Origin: Gracilaria domingensis
Taxonomy: Eukaryota; Rhodophyta; Florideophyceae; Gracilariales; Gracilariaceae
Direction: 5' to 3'
Length of the DNA stretch: 64,000 bases
NCBI GenBank assembly: GCA_022539475.1
Contig: VCMS01000024.1
Span: forward strand, 1-64,000
Part shown: positions 29,837-39,844 of the stretch, piece by piece
Position numbering within the stretch: position 1 is the stretch's first letter
Layout: each line of letters begins with the position of its first letter
Position numbers and translations under genes: made by a program
The notes under the pieces: generated by a model
The model's database searches: none
The model's input: only the letters and a program-made list of their open reading frames with translations
Told to the model about the DNA's origin: nothing

Positions 29837-32659
29837 TTAGGCCATCATGAAGATCCTTCCCATTGTCTGAATTCCATGGGCCCGCTCACTCAAAATTTGT
29901 TGTCTCGTAGCTGCGGCCTCGCCATGATTGAGTGGGGGCAAAGGTCGCACCAACTGAGATTCTAGGCGATCTCGGTCCCGAACTCTGTCGTTTCTCTCTT
30001 TCCCGTCCCGCGTGAGGTATGATCCAATGCGCCTTCGATACTTTGGCTTTGAAGATGGTGGAGAATCAGAAGAAGAAAGCGACGGCGCAAACATGTCACT
30101 CTCGGCTACCAAATCTCTTCCGGACAGCACAATCAGCAACACGTCTTCCAATGTCGTCTCAATATCTATGATTGAGATCTTCCACATCATATCGATCGCA
30201 TTCTCCGCCATTTCCACAGCAATTTTCTTCGCTTCATCTTCCGAGATGAACTTATGATCACGTCCGGACCGCATCACCCTGTCGTGCAACCTTTTCTGCT
30301 TGTCCATCACACGGTTGGCGGCATTGAGTGCCTTGTGGTGGGACGCAAACTTGTGCGACCGCATGGAGGCCTTCCGCACAACGGCAGACAGGTTGAAAGG
30401 ACGATTCTTGTCAAGCAAGTGTGTCGTGTGCTGCACGTACACATTGCCAACTGTGTTCAGCAGATGTGGCCCAAAACTGGCATCCTTCAACTTGTGCATC
30501 AAGTGGTTTGTGTTTTCCAGGAAGCCTTTCTTATCACCATCGACCCAGGGCTTGAGCATCTTCACCATCTCAAGCACAAGCTTTCCGACTCGAGCACGTT
30601 GAATACCGTTGAGCACTTGTTCCGAGGGAGTGTTTCCACTGTCGTCCACATTAGTAGCCAGACTCGCAAGCTGCAACTCACCAATGAGATTGACAAACTG
30701 GTCCGAGCCGAACACCATGGCAAACAATGTGGATGGGTCGATGTTGTTGACACTGTTCTTCACCAAGCCTCGGTCGCCATAGCGATCATACACAGCGCGG
30801 GATTCCGGGTCCGACAAGACGCGGTATGCTTCGGCTAGCTTTTGAAACTTGTAAGTGGCGTGTTGATCACCCGCGTTCTTATCCGGATGATACTTGCGAG
30901 CCAACTGGTAGTAGCTCTTCTTGATCATAGCCTCAGTGGCATCTCGGGGAACCTGCAACAGCTCATACAATTCCTTTCGGCTATGGGCCGAAAAGGACGA
31001 CCTGGACGCGTCGGTATTGGCAGTGTTAAAGGCGTCATTGGACGTAGGCGCAGAACCGTTGGTTTCTGCTCTGGTGGAGGCCGAGGCAGAAGCGGAGGCA
31101 GAGGCCGAGGCGAATGAATTGGACTTGGCAAAGGTTGGAGGCGAAGCCATCGAAGCCGTGCGCTTGTCGTACGCGGACAGAGAAGCGGCGAGGCGACTTA
31201 AGGACGCAGGCTCTCCAGACGGATTATGGGCGTTACGTTCAGACGAAGAAGTTCTTCCGTCCTGCCTCGAAAAGCGGAAACGGGAGGACAGTGAGCGTGA
31301 GTCTGCATCGGATCGATAGATGTCGTGGCGTTGCGAATCGCGGTTGCGTTGCGACAGAAGGCTGAAACTTCGTTCACTCCGTGAGGGAGTTTGTAACGGA
31401 TTTGACGGGGATATCTCCGGAGGAGTGGCAACACGCGTCTGTGACGGGGGAGGGGAATGGCTCGAAGTGGCGGCCGCGGGTGGCATCTCTGAGTCGGACT
31501 CTGCGCCCTCCTTGTCAATTACAAACTGCGCATCTCGAATGCCATCCAGCAGCGACTGCGCGCGCGGGCAGTGCTGCAGGGCGCGCTCAAAGGTGCTCCT
31601 TGCGCGAGCCGGGTGCGCATTCTGCAGGTGGGCGGTTCCGAGGGTGTACCAGGCGTGCTCCGAGGCGGGCTGCAGCTGCACGGCGGCGGTGGCGTCGGCA
31701 ATGGCGGCCTGAAACGACTGCTGGCGGTCGGTGTCAATGGCGTCGGAGAGGTGGGCCTCGCTTCTGCCGACGAGCGCGCGCAGCAGCAGCGCGGGCGGCG
31801 GCGGCGGGTGCGCGTCCACCACGTACGAATAATGCTGAATTGCGCGGGAATACTCGGCCATCTGGTGCGCGTCCGCGGCGTCGCTCAACGCGCGGCGCGG
31901 CGAGTGCGCGCGCGAGGGCGAGGGCGGCGACGGCGCGGCGTGCGCGCCGTTGGGCAGCGCGTCGTGCAGCGCGTGCGCGCGCTCCACCAGCACGCTCTGC
32001 GACGGCAGGTCGGCGGGCGCGGCGGGCGCGGCGGGCGCGGCGGGCGCGGCGGGCGCGGCGGGCGCGGCGGGCGCGGCGGGCGGCGGCGGCGGCGCGGGCG
32101 GCGCGGCGTCGGCGAGCACGGCCTCGGCGACGAGGCGCAGCGCGGGGTCGTACGGGCAGTGCGCCAGCGCGTTGTGCAGCGCGCGCGTGGCGGCGCGCAT
32201 GTCGGCCGCGGCGTGGTACGCGGAGAAGAGCGCCAGCCACACGGCGGGCAGCTGCGGCGCGGCGTGCACGGCACTCGCGGCGTCGCGCAGCGCGCCGGCA
32301 AGGTGCGGCGACGAGTGCGGGTCGGACAGCGTCGCGCCGTGGTGCCGCCTCATATGCTGCGCGTGGCGCTGCAGCAGGCGCGCCACGGACGGCGCGTCGG
32401 GCTCGCGCGCCGGCGGCGGCGGCGGCGGCGGGGGGGGGAGGCGGACATGACTTGGGGGCGCGGCGCGAGGCAGATCCGCCGCGGCGAGCGCTGCTGCGGC
32501 TGCGGCTGCGGCTGCGGCTGCGGCTGCGGCTGCTGCGGGCGGCGCGCGGCGCGAGGTGGCCGCCCCCGCATTACAGCGCGCGCGAGCGGCGCAGCGCGCT
32601 GCACTACTGTGCGTGGACTTGCTGCATGCGCGCCACACGTCGCCCGCGCGCAGAAACAT
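29837..32659 (-). CDS. TPR and DnaJ (DnaJ-X) co-chaperone-like protein
   Basis: From the ATG at 32659 the protein has 940 residues; the open frame above begins with GTG only. The first third is of extreme composition: poly-Ala (about 45-62), a run of nine Pro, Ala-Ala-Pro repeats and TPR-like helices (ALHNALAHCPYDPALRL; AWYTLGTAHLQNAHPARA). A Ser-rich linker leads to the J domain at about 556-622 (ELYELLQVPRDATEAMIKK, HPDKN at about 590), which would stimulate an Hsp70. The following region (VLNGIQRARVGKLVLEM, HLLNTVGNVYVQHTTHLL) matches the DnaJ-X domain of plant and algal J proteins. The 5' third is CpG-dense while the J-domain part is not. The start is uncertain within that GC-rich part. 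Confidence 0.85.
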   Translation of the reverse strand: MFLRAGDVWRACSKSTHSSAARCAARARCNAGAATSRRAPPAAAAAAAAAAAAAAAALAAADLPRAAPPSHVRLPPPPPPPPPAREPDAPSVARLLQRHAQHMRRHHGATLSDPHSSPHLAGALRDAASAVHAAPQLPAVWLALFSAYHAAADMRAATRALHNALAHCPYDPALRLVAEAVLADAAPPAPPPPPAAPAAPAAPAAPAAPAAPAAPADLPSQSVLVERAHALHDALPNGAHAAPSPPSPSRAHSPRRALSDAADAHQMAEYSRAIQHYSYVVDAHPPPPPALLLRALVGRSEAHLSDAIDTDRQQSFQAAIADATAAVQLQPASEHAWYTLGTAHLQNAHPARARSTFERALQHCPRAQSLLDGIRDAQFVIDKEGAESDSEMPPAAATSSHSPPPSQTRVATPPEISPSNPLQTPSRSERSFSLLSQRNRDSQRHDIYRSDADSRSLSSRFRFSRQDGRTSSSERNAHNPSGEPASLSRLAASLSAYDKRTASMASPPTFAKSNSFASASASASASASTRAETNGSAPTSNDAFNTANTDASRSSFSAHSRKELYELLQVPRDATEAMIKKSYYQLARKYHPDKNAGDQHATYKFQKLAEAYRVLSDPESRAVYDRYGDRGLVKNSVNNIDPSTLFAMVFGSDQFVNLIGELQLASLATNVDDSGNTPSEQVLNGIQRARVGKLVLEMVKMLKPWVDGDKKGFLENTNHLMHKLKDASFGPHLLNTVGNVYVQHTTHLLDKNRPFNLSAVVRKASMRSHKFASHHKALNAANRVMDKQKRLHDRVMRSGRDHKFISEDEAKKIAVEMAENAIDMMWKISIIDIETTLEDVLLIVLSGRDLVAESDMFAPSLSSSDSPPSSKPKYRRRIGSYLTRDGKERNDRVRDRDRLESQLVRPLPPLNHGEAAATRQQILSERAHGIQTMGRIFMMA

Positions 32660-33761
32660 CCACTCGGCGGCTCTTCGCCGCGCCCCCCCCCCCACCCGCG
32701 CGCGCCGTCATAGTCGCGCGCCACGCCGCGCGCGCGTGGCGTCGCGGGCGCGCGTCGCGAGAGCGCGCGGCGGCCGCGCCTCGCGCGGGTGACGTCGGCG
32801 GCGGCGCTGGCGCCGCGCGCGTTTACCTTCGCCGGCGCGCGCGCGCCGCGCGCGGCTGGGGCCGCCAGCCGCGCCGCAGCGCGCAGTGCCGGGCCGGCGG
32901 CGCTTCGTACCGCGCCCCTGTAAATTACACAGCGGCGCGCGCCGCGGGCCGTGCTCGCTGCCTTGGCCAGCACCGCGCTGACTTGTACGAAGCGAGTCGT
33001 GCAGGCGCGCGTTAACCCTAGCTTATCGTTAACATTGCCGCTCAACTGCATCGCAGCGGCGCAATCATCTCGTCATCAATCATCTTGCGTTCAATTGTTC
33101 AATTCCCGCTCAACTCGGCCGCCGCCAGAACAATCGCCTGTCATCATCATGTCGCTCATACCGTACGCTTGCCGCGGCGGTCGCCGTGGGTCAAACTTCT
33201 CCGTGCGTTACCCCTTTGCTGGCAAACCCTTGCTGACACAACCGCTTGCCAAAATCAACCAAAATGCCGCAAAACTCGAAACCAAATCTCACTCTGCTGC
33301 ACCAATTATCAGCGCGCGGTGCGCGCACCGCGCAGCCAAACACGCCACACGCGTACATCATGCACGCTCTTGAACCCGCAATACAGGCGTATCTTCCTTC
33401 CCTATTACGCTTCAACTTGGATTGGCGGCCTTCTTTAATACAACTCTTCTATCCGGCCACACACTTGCTTCTAAACGATAACGGCTAACACCGCCGGCTG
33501 CTCTGCCCACTTTCGCAACAGCCTTCGCCAATTCTACGGGTAGAACGGTTCTACTAGAACCCTGCGTTCTGCTATTTCTCGCCTTTTCCCGTTTTTGCAC
33601 AGCCGCATGCCACCTTTCCTGGCTGTCTGCAATCAGCACAGCCCCCGCGCTTGTCGCGTCTCTGCTCCCCACCATTCCCACTCGCCCTCTCTCCTCCCCC
33701 GCCCCCCACAACTCTCTCGTCTTCAGAAAGAAAAAAAAAATAAATAACCCCACTCTCTCAA
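32660..33761. other. Divergent promoter region, CpG-rich then balanced
   Basis: Lies between the minus-strand DnaJ gene and the plus-strand GFAT gene. The left half (to about 32960) is dense in CGCG; the right half is not. An A-rich tract, AAAGAAAAAAAAAATAAATA, lies 25 bp before the GFAT ATG. Open frames here are composition artefacts. Confidence 0.5.
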
Positions 33762-35870
33762 ATGTGCGGAATCTTCGGCTACGCCAATTACGGTGTCGGT
33801 TTGGACACGCACAAGGTGCTTCATATTCTCGTGCAAGGTCTGCGTCGCCTGGAATATCGCGGCTATGACTCTGCAGGACTGGCCCTCAACGGAAACGCCT
33901 CGTCCGAGGTCGTTGTAATCAAAGCCGTGGGCTCAGTCGACTGTCTCCAAAAGTCTGTCGACAAGATTCGCGAGGCACGCTTTCCTACCCCCGAGCCACT
34001 CTCGAATCACGTTGGCGTTGCTCACACCAGGTGGGCTACGCACGGTGCCCCGACAGTATTCAATTGCCATCCGCACACATCCGATTCGTCTGGACAATTT
34101 GTCGTTGTGCACAATGGCATCATCACCAACTTCAAACCGCTCAAGGAGATGCTCTTGTCCAAGGGCTTTCAATTCTGCAGCGACACTGACACCGAGGTAC
34201 TTGCCAAACTGCTCATGTATCTGTACGATACTGTTCGCGAAAATGGCGAGAAGCTTACATTCCCAAGGCTGGTCATGCACCTGGTCCACGCCATTGACGG
34301 CGCCTATGCTCTTCTCATCCGTTCTACCGCATATCCCAACGAACTGGTCGCCTGTAAAGTTGGTTCCCCTCTTGTTCTTGGTCTCAAGCCCACCCAACGC
34401 GAAGAAATTGCCGTCATCCGCAGCTCCATCCGCGAAACGGTAGAAAATCGAGGTGAGCCCGTGTCGAAGAGGCCGCGCAGATCTCCATCCGTCGAAAACT
34501 TTTCTGGTGATGAGTTCAATGGCGTTGAGTACTTCCTCAGCTCAGATGCCAGCGCCATTATTGAGCATACCGACAAAGTGGTGTACTTCGAGGACGATGA
34601 CCTCGTTCACATTCGCGGCGACGGACATCTTCGCATGTACAATACAGGGGACTCTGAAACTACCCGCGGAATTGCGTCTAACAGAACAATTGCAACGCTC
34701 AACATGGAGCTGGAGCAAATCATGAAAGGAGCGTACCCCCATTTCATGCTCAAGGAAATCTTTGAGCAGCCGGAATCGCTACTGCAGACTATGCGCGGTC
34801 GAGTGCTTATCAACTCTGCGATGGATGGCAAAGAACATAGTATGCAGACAAAGGCGGACGTGCATTTGGGAGGCATTGCTGAGCGACTCTCCGACTTCAA
34901 ACGTTCGTCGCGAATCATATTTGTGGCCTGCGGTACTTCTTTTCATTCATGCCTTGCAGCAAGACAAGTTATGGAGGAGCTGACAGAGCTTCCCGTCTCA
35001 ATCGAGCTCGCGTCTGACTTTTTGGACCGAAGGACACCATTGTTCCGTTCCGATATCTGTGTGTTTGTCTCGCAGTCAGGTGAAACTGCTGATACTCTGG
35101 AAGCGTTGAGATATGCAAAAAAGTGTCAAGCGTTGACCGTTGGACTTGTGAACGTGGTTGGAAGCAGTATTGCTCGACTTACAGACTGCGGTGTCCATCT
35201 TAACGCCGGAGCGGAGATTGGTGTGGCTTCCACGAAAGCCTACACTTCGCAGATTATCACAATTGTTATGCTAGCGCTGCAGTTGAGCCTGGATTCCAGA
35301 TCCAAACATCAGAGGCGCCGCGAAATCCACCAGGCTTTGCTGCAGCTACCCTCACTGGTGAAGAAAACACTTCACGATTTGGATGGCTCGTTGAAAGCGA
35401 TTGCAGAACGACTTCGAGATAATACCTCAATCCTGTTGTTCGGAAGAGGATACCAATATGCGACTTGTCTTGAAGGGGCCTTGAAGATCAAGGAGTTGAG
35501 CTATATCCACACAGAAGGAATCCATGCGGGAGAACTGAAACACGGCCCCCTGGCTCTCATTGACGAGAAAATGCCTTTCATTCTGTTCACAAGCCAAGAT
35601 GCATGTGCAACAAAGGTTCAAAACGCATTGCATCAGTTGCTGGCACGCGGAGGGAACTCAAACATGATCATCATCGGCACTGAAGGGGACAAGAACCTTG
35701 AAACATTCTCAGAAAAGGCGGAGTTGATTTTGGTGCCAAACACAGTTGATTGCCTCCAATGCGTGTTAAGCATCATTCCAATGCAACTCCTAAGTTATCA
35801 TCTTGCTGTTGCGCGGGGGTTGAACGTTGACCAACCCAGATCTCTAGCAAAGAGCGTGACCGTTGAATGA
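33762..35870 (+). CDS. GFAT: Glutamine-fructose-6-phosphate aminotransferase
   Basis: 702 residues. It makes glucosamine-6-phosphate from fructose-6-phosphate and glutamine, the committed step to UDP-GlcNAc, in the cytosol. The N-terminus MCGIFGY supplies the Cys nucleophile of the class II glutaminase domain, followed by LEYRGYDSAG, HTRWATHG and VVHNGIITNF. After an Arg/Ser-rich insertion typical of eukaryotic forms (about residues 225-250, a possible regulatory segment), two SIS sugar-isomerase domains follow: ACGTSFHSCLA and VSQSGETADTL in the first, FGRGYQYATCLEGALKIKE and ELKHGPLALI in the second. It ends LAKSVTVE, the conserved C-terminal tail with the catalytic Lys. The start is fixed by the obligatory Cys2. 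There is no intron. Confidence 0.97.
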   Translation: MCGIFGYANYGVGLDTHKVLHILVQGLRRLEYRGYDSAGLALNGNASSEVVVIKAVGSVDCLQKSVDKIREARFPTPEPLSNHVGVAHTRWATHGAPTVFNCHPHTSDSSGQFVVVHNGIITNFKPLKEMLLSKGFQFCSDTDTEVLAKLLMYLYDTVRENGEKLTFPRLVMHLVHAIDGAYALLIRSTAYPNELVACKVGSPLVLGLKPTQREEIAVIRSSIRETVENRGEPVSKRPRRSPSVENFSGDEFNGVEYFLSSDASAIIEHTDKVVYFEDDDLVHIRGDGHLRMYNTGDSETTRGIASNRTIATLNMELEQIMKGAYPHFMLKEIFEQPESLLQTMRGRVLINSAMDGKEHSMQTKADVHLGGIAERLSDFKRSSRIIFVACGTSFHSCLAARQVMEELTELPVSIELASDFLDRRTPLFRSDICVFVSQSGETADTLEALRYAKKCQALTVGLVNVVGSSIARLTDCGVHLNAGAEIGVASTKAYTSQIITIVMLALQLSLDSRSKHQRRREIHQALLQLPSLVKKTLHDLDGSLKAIAERLRDNTSILLFGRGYQYATCLEGALKIKELSYIHTEGIHAGELKHGPLALIDEKMPFILFTSQDACATKVQNALHQLLARGGNSNMIIIGTEGDKNLETFSEKAELILVPNTVDCLQCVLSIIPMQLLSYHLAVARGLNVDQPRSLAKSVTVE

Positions 35871-36027
35871 CGATTACAACGAATTCTTTGCTCACAGGAT
35901 TTGAACTTCATATTCCACTCGGATTCTAGGAAATGTCTACCTTGTACGCTGGTGATATGGAATCCATACAATTCTGCATCCAGCTCGTCGTTCGTCGCCA
36001 ACTTAAATACGTTCAGTCATAACTGTC

Positions 36028-37105
36028 TCAACGAATCCAAAACGCAGTCCCATAGATTGCTAGACCAAGTATTAATGCCGCAGAACTGGTACCAAGAACA
36101 TAGAAATATCGCCATCCTCGTCTTAGCTTGGTCGCTTCGTTCACCCATGTTGAAACGGTACTAAGAGAACCCCCAAGTCCCGAGATGACTGCCAGTAGGA
36201 CAAACCTTGCTGCAACCGAAATTCTGCGGTTTACAAGCAAAACGACTGCGATAGAAAGGTCCAAAACCATTGCCGTCATATTGGCTCCAAACGTTCCAAG
36301 AGGAAACCTCTCCCCTTTGCCATTAAAGCGAGATAACCACCATCTCAACAAAGCCCCGAATGGAGCAAAGACGCCAGACATCCAGAAGAAACGTCGATGG
36401 GACACAGAGAAGCTGGTGCTATCAAAAATAGCCCCGGTAACCATAGCACCGTATAAGCCAAAGAAAGCGAAAACCGTAGCGAGCAGAGCACACATCCGTC
36501 TCGCTCGACTAGTGGTGCCCGTTCTTTGATTTGCAGAATGTAAAGCGCTTTCTTCTGAGAGAGAACGATTTACGCCCCCTTGATTCGCAGAAAGGTGAAC
36601 AAGCAGGTCACCAGCGTCTTTTCCGAGAGTTAATCCGAGAAAAGCCATTGCTAAACCTACGGGAATGGCCACAAACGCCGGAAGTCTTGGACCTAGAACA
36701 AGCAAGACGGATAACTGAAGATGCCAGGAGGCGAAAGCTTCAGTCATTCATGTTGAAATCGAAATCACCGTGCAGGGAATGTGAAGTTCAGAAGGTCAGA
36801 TACATTTGCGTTAATCTCAATTCAGCACTGACGACGAGCTTACTTGTGACACTGCCAGCCAAGCCAGTGGAAATGGCTACATTGAACCACTCTGGATACA
36901 TGAAGCGGCGCTTCAGAGAGTCGTGGAAACCAAGAATAAAGCATCCGAGAAAATTGGCGGGTAGGTCAGTGAACAGAGCACTTCGAGCGGAAGTAATACC
37001 TCCAACACTTTCACCGAATAATCTGTTGACGGCGAGACGCAGTACTACTCCCAGCGCAGCAGCAGTACTGATGCCCAGTGCTTTAAGGGGCAGGTCGCTT
37101 GTCAT
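36028..37105 (-). CDS. FEX-type fluoride exporter (two CrcB/Fluc domains), two exons
   Basis: Exon 1 is 37105-36844 and exon 2 is 36737-36028. The 106-nt intron (36843-36738) starts GTAAGC and ends TGAAG. Splicing rebuilds GLAGSVTTFASW, the G-S-x-T-T-F-x-S-W pore motif of the CrcB/Fluc family, which neither open frame holds alone. The product of 323 residues has a first domain with a conserved Asn (LPANFLGCFILGF), a connecting helix, then a second domain (FGALLRWWLSRF, PLGTFGANMTAM, GLGGSLSTVSTWVNE). This is the fused dual-domain layout of eukaryotic FEX proteins, which export F- across the plasma membrane. The start at 37105 is the first ATG in frame. It ends 157 bp from convergent GFAT. Confidence 0.92.
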
Positions 37106-37828
37106 TCTCCCAGAAGGTTTAGAGGGACGGAGTGCGTTGAAACAAACGGGTGTTCCAAGACGGGGGAAGTGACCAATTGTCCTCTGAAGCACCGCTGCGC
37201 AGTTTGACACATCCGAGTGCAGGCCGTGATTTCAAAGGCTCCCTGGGAAAAAAAGAGGAGCCGAGGTTGTTTGCCCTCGTTCGAAATGACAAGTATGTTG
37301 TATTCCAGTGGTAATACAGCTTTATTCTATGCGCAGATCTCCATATCTCGCCCTTCGGGGCTAGAAGCCGCGATGTGTCGCAGTTATTGGTTCCTCGCGT
37401 CGACGTTAAAGATGAAGAAAACGACAGTGTTCCGCACGAAGTTATCATACTTAATTCTTCATGTGCATACATGCATATAACGATGCGCCCGTCAAGGCAC
37501 TAGTCTGGTGGTGATGTGCCCTGAAGTCGATGCACGCTACGTGCGGTCAACGACTTTGGCAGCTGTGCTCAAGGCCTTATCGCACGGGCCGGACGGAGCA
37601 GCCAACGAATGGGCCATCCGAGTTGGTCCACCGGTACATCAATCAAAACTGCTCCCTTTACTCATGACTGCAGTTCGACGTTTACTCCACGTGCCCACGT
37701 CATCGCGCAAGAAATTAGAACCGAGTACATGAAGTGCCGATGTCTCCCGGGAAGCAACCCACAGCGTCGTCATTCTTCCACAACCGGGTTTGCTCTGGAG
37801 CGAGCCCTTGAACACATCGCGTCTGAAC
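37106..37828. other. Divergent region between the FEX and GET2-like genes
   Basis: Contains only short open frames. It should hold the promoters of both neighbours. No TATA box or repeat stood out. Confidence 0.45.
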
Positions 37829-38509
37829 ATGTCCACCTCCCCGTCAACAGAAACACCAGTACTCACCGCCGCAGAGAAGGCCGAGATTCGGCGTCGAAAG
37901 ATTCTGGCCAAGAAGAATGCGCGAATGGAATACGCAGCCGGCAAGCGAACCGCTCTCCCAAGCGAGGCGCCTTCCGAACCGATAGATGAAGTGCCACCGC
38001 AAGCTCCCACAGCATCAGCCAATGCAGATCCTGCGCAGATTAGGTATGAAGCAGAACGTCCCGTTTCAGACAGGCTCGTTGCGATAGATCCAACTTCATA
38101 TAGGGGGCAACGATCATACGATGGTTCCGGCTTACAGAGGCCTAATGTGTTCAGCGGAGCGTTCTCTATTTTCAACGCTAGAGTGATGCGATTAACTGTA
38201 TTAACTTTGTTGGCTATGGCGTATACGGCAGCGTTAACTTTCGATTACATTCCGCGGTGGCAAGTTTCAGCTGTCGAGGTGTTCTTCTCGGCTGAGGTGT
38301 GCTTCTTGGTACCGAGCATATTTGAAGCAATCAGAAATCGTTCAAAGCGCATATCGATATCAGGACAGAGCGGAGAGGCATTGCCCTTCACGATGCTTCG
38401 TCTGCTCTCAAACATTCAGGATAGTGTATTGTTGGTGCGAAGAATAGTGAACGAGTTTTCAATGTTCATGTTTGTATTTCTGTGTACATGGTACCTGATC
38501 GAAGCTTGA
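37829..38509 (+). CDS. GET2/CAMLG-like tail-anchored protein insertion receptor
   Basis: 226 residues from the ATG at 37829; an upstream ATG-less extension of 13 codons to 37790 is possible. The N-terminus has LTAAEKAEIRRRKILAKKNARM, quoted here in part as EIRRRKILAKK: the charged helix by which GET2/CAML captures the ATPase GET3. A disordered linker follows, then three C-terminal hydrophobic segments (RLTVLTLLAMAYTAALTF; EVFFSAEVCFLVPSIF; FSMFMFVFLCTWYLIEA), matching the three-helix membrane domain. It would sit in the ER membrane with GET1. Overall similarity is low, as is usual for this family, so the call rests on the RRRK helix plus topology. Confidence 0.7.
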   Translation: MSTSPSTETPVLTAAEKAEIRRRKILAKKNARMEYAAGKRTALPSEAPSEPIDEVPPQAPTASANADPAQIRYEAERPVSDRLVAIDPTSYRGQRSYDGSGLQRPNVFSGAFSIFNARVMRLTVLTLLAMAYTAALTFDYIPRWQVSAVEVFFSAEVCFLVPSIFEAIRNRSKRISISGQSGEALPFTMLRLLSNIQDSVLLVRRIVNEFSMFMFVFLCTWYLIEA

Positions 38510-38610
38510 GCACAGCCAACGTTACCTAGGGCGTAAAACGATTGTTGCTAATGTGGTAAGCAGTATACATATGTTTTGTGTCTGGGACTGATGGTATCTG
38601 CCAGCAGCTC

Positions 38611-39351
38611 TTATTGATCGTCAGCAGCTTTTTTCCTGGCAGCTGCTCTAGCTTCTTTTCGCTTCTGCTCCTTTTCCTCCTTGTCCTTCAACTTCTTTTC
38701 AATTCTTCGTTGCTCGCGGTTCAAACTTGTTGATGATGTTGCGGCAGCTGTAGACCTCTTTGGAGGGAACTCAGTATCAATCTCTCCCTGCCACCTAGTC
38801 TTCGGATATGGATCACCATCGACTCTCTTTCGCACCCAAACCTTCTGACGCGCATCGTTTTGTTTTATGATGAGGCCATCGATAGATAATATGATTGTTC
38901 CGATAGTGATGTACGCCATGAGCACGAGAACAGTGGTGCCCAGAACTCGATCGAAGAGCGGATTTCCCTCAAGGCTTTTTATGAGGCTTAACAGATCGGA
39001 GGCAGGTGCATCTTCTGCAAGCGCTGGTTGCGCTGCGGTTGTGACAAGCGGGAGCAGGGCCCATGTGGCTTGGTTAAGGTGGCGTGATACTGGATGATGC
39101 GACGGGCGGGAGTCGTGCTGGATGCCACTGGTGACGACGTTAACGCGAGGTAGCGGGGAGGAAGCGGCCGATGTATGAGGGTGAGATGAGGCAGCACGTG
39201 GGATGAAAGTGGCTGTTCGCATCCCATTGGCAAAGCGAGGCGAACGCGTCGGCAGCAACGCACACAGGCGACCCCGCGCAGCGCGCCCGCCCTGTCGCGT
39301 GCGAGCCGATCTGGAGGGCAGCGCGGGCGCGACGAAAAGAGCGGAGCACAT
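38611..39351 (-). CDS. Plastid/thylakoid-type membrane protein, function unknown
   Basis: From the ATG at 39351 the protein has 246 residues; the frame continues upstream, but as Arg-rich CpG-island sequence. The N-terminal 80 residues are Ser/Ala/Arg-rich like a transit peptide, followed by ATWALLPLVTTAAQPALAED, a hydrophobic stretch ending A-L-A like a thylakoid-processing site. One membrane helix follows (GTTVLVLMAYITIGTIILSI), then a conserved-looking stretch (WVRKRVDGDPYPKTRW) and a Lys/Glu-rich C-terminal coiled coil. I recognise no named family. Targeting is inferred from composition. It is convergent with the GET2-like gene (101 bp apart) and divergent from the SUN gene. Confidence 0.65.
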   Translation of the reverse strand: MCSALFVAPALPSRSARTRQGGRAARGRLCALLPTRSPRFANGMRTATFIPRAASSHPHTSAASSPLPRVNVVTSGIQHDSRPSHHPVSRHLNQATWALLPLVTTAAQPALAEDAPASDLLSLIKSLEGNPLFDRVLGTTVLVLMAYITIGTIILSIDGLIIKQNDARQKVWVRKRVDGDPYPKTRWQGEIDTEFPPKRSTAAATSSTSLNREQRRIEKKLKDKEEKEQKRKEARAAARKKAADDQ

Positions 39352-39844
39352 GGCGCCTCGCACGCTCTGCAACGAAGCAAGACGCGCGCGCGGCGGCAGC
39401 GGCGGTCGGGCGCGGACGCGACGTAGACGGCCGTCAAGCGCTCGGTGGAGATCTGCGCGCCACCTGGTGGCACGTTTGCCACGCAAGCGCGTGATCTGGC
39501 GGCGCGCGCCGCCACGCACGTCGGGGCGCCTCGCGCGCGACGCGTGCCCCAGCGCGCGGCGCGCTCCGCCCCCGCCGGACCGCGCAAAAAAACGCGCGTC
39601 CGCTGCAAAAGGGCGCGCCGCTCGCACCGCCAAAATCTGTTCCGCATCACAACTTGGCGCCATTTTCGAGCCGTTTCGAATCCGCGTCGCCCTCGCTCCC
39701 CGCCCCCCCTTCCCCGTCAAACGACCCGTTGCGTCATTGCCGCTTGGAGACTCCAAGCCGCGGCGTGTTGCGTACCGTGCCCGTCTGCCAGCTCGCTCGG
39801 CTCCCTTCGCTTGCGTCTTCTGCGCCTCGCTGCGCGCGTCCACC
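39352..39844. other. CpG-rich bidirectional promoter
   Basis: Shared upstream region of the thylakoid-type protein (minus) and the SUN gene (plus), dense in CGCG. Long frames on both strands run through it because stops are rare at this composition. I do not treat them as coding. Confidence 0.55.

Noticed and set aside
31381..33051. Large Arg/Ala-rich frames antisense to the DnaJ gene
   Set aside because: Stops are rare in CpG-dense DNA, and the sense frame has recognisable TPR and J domains.
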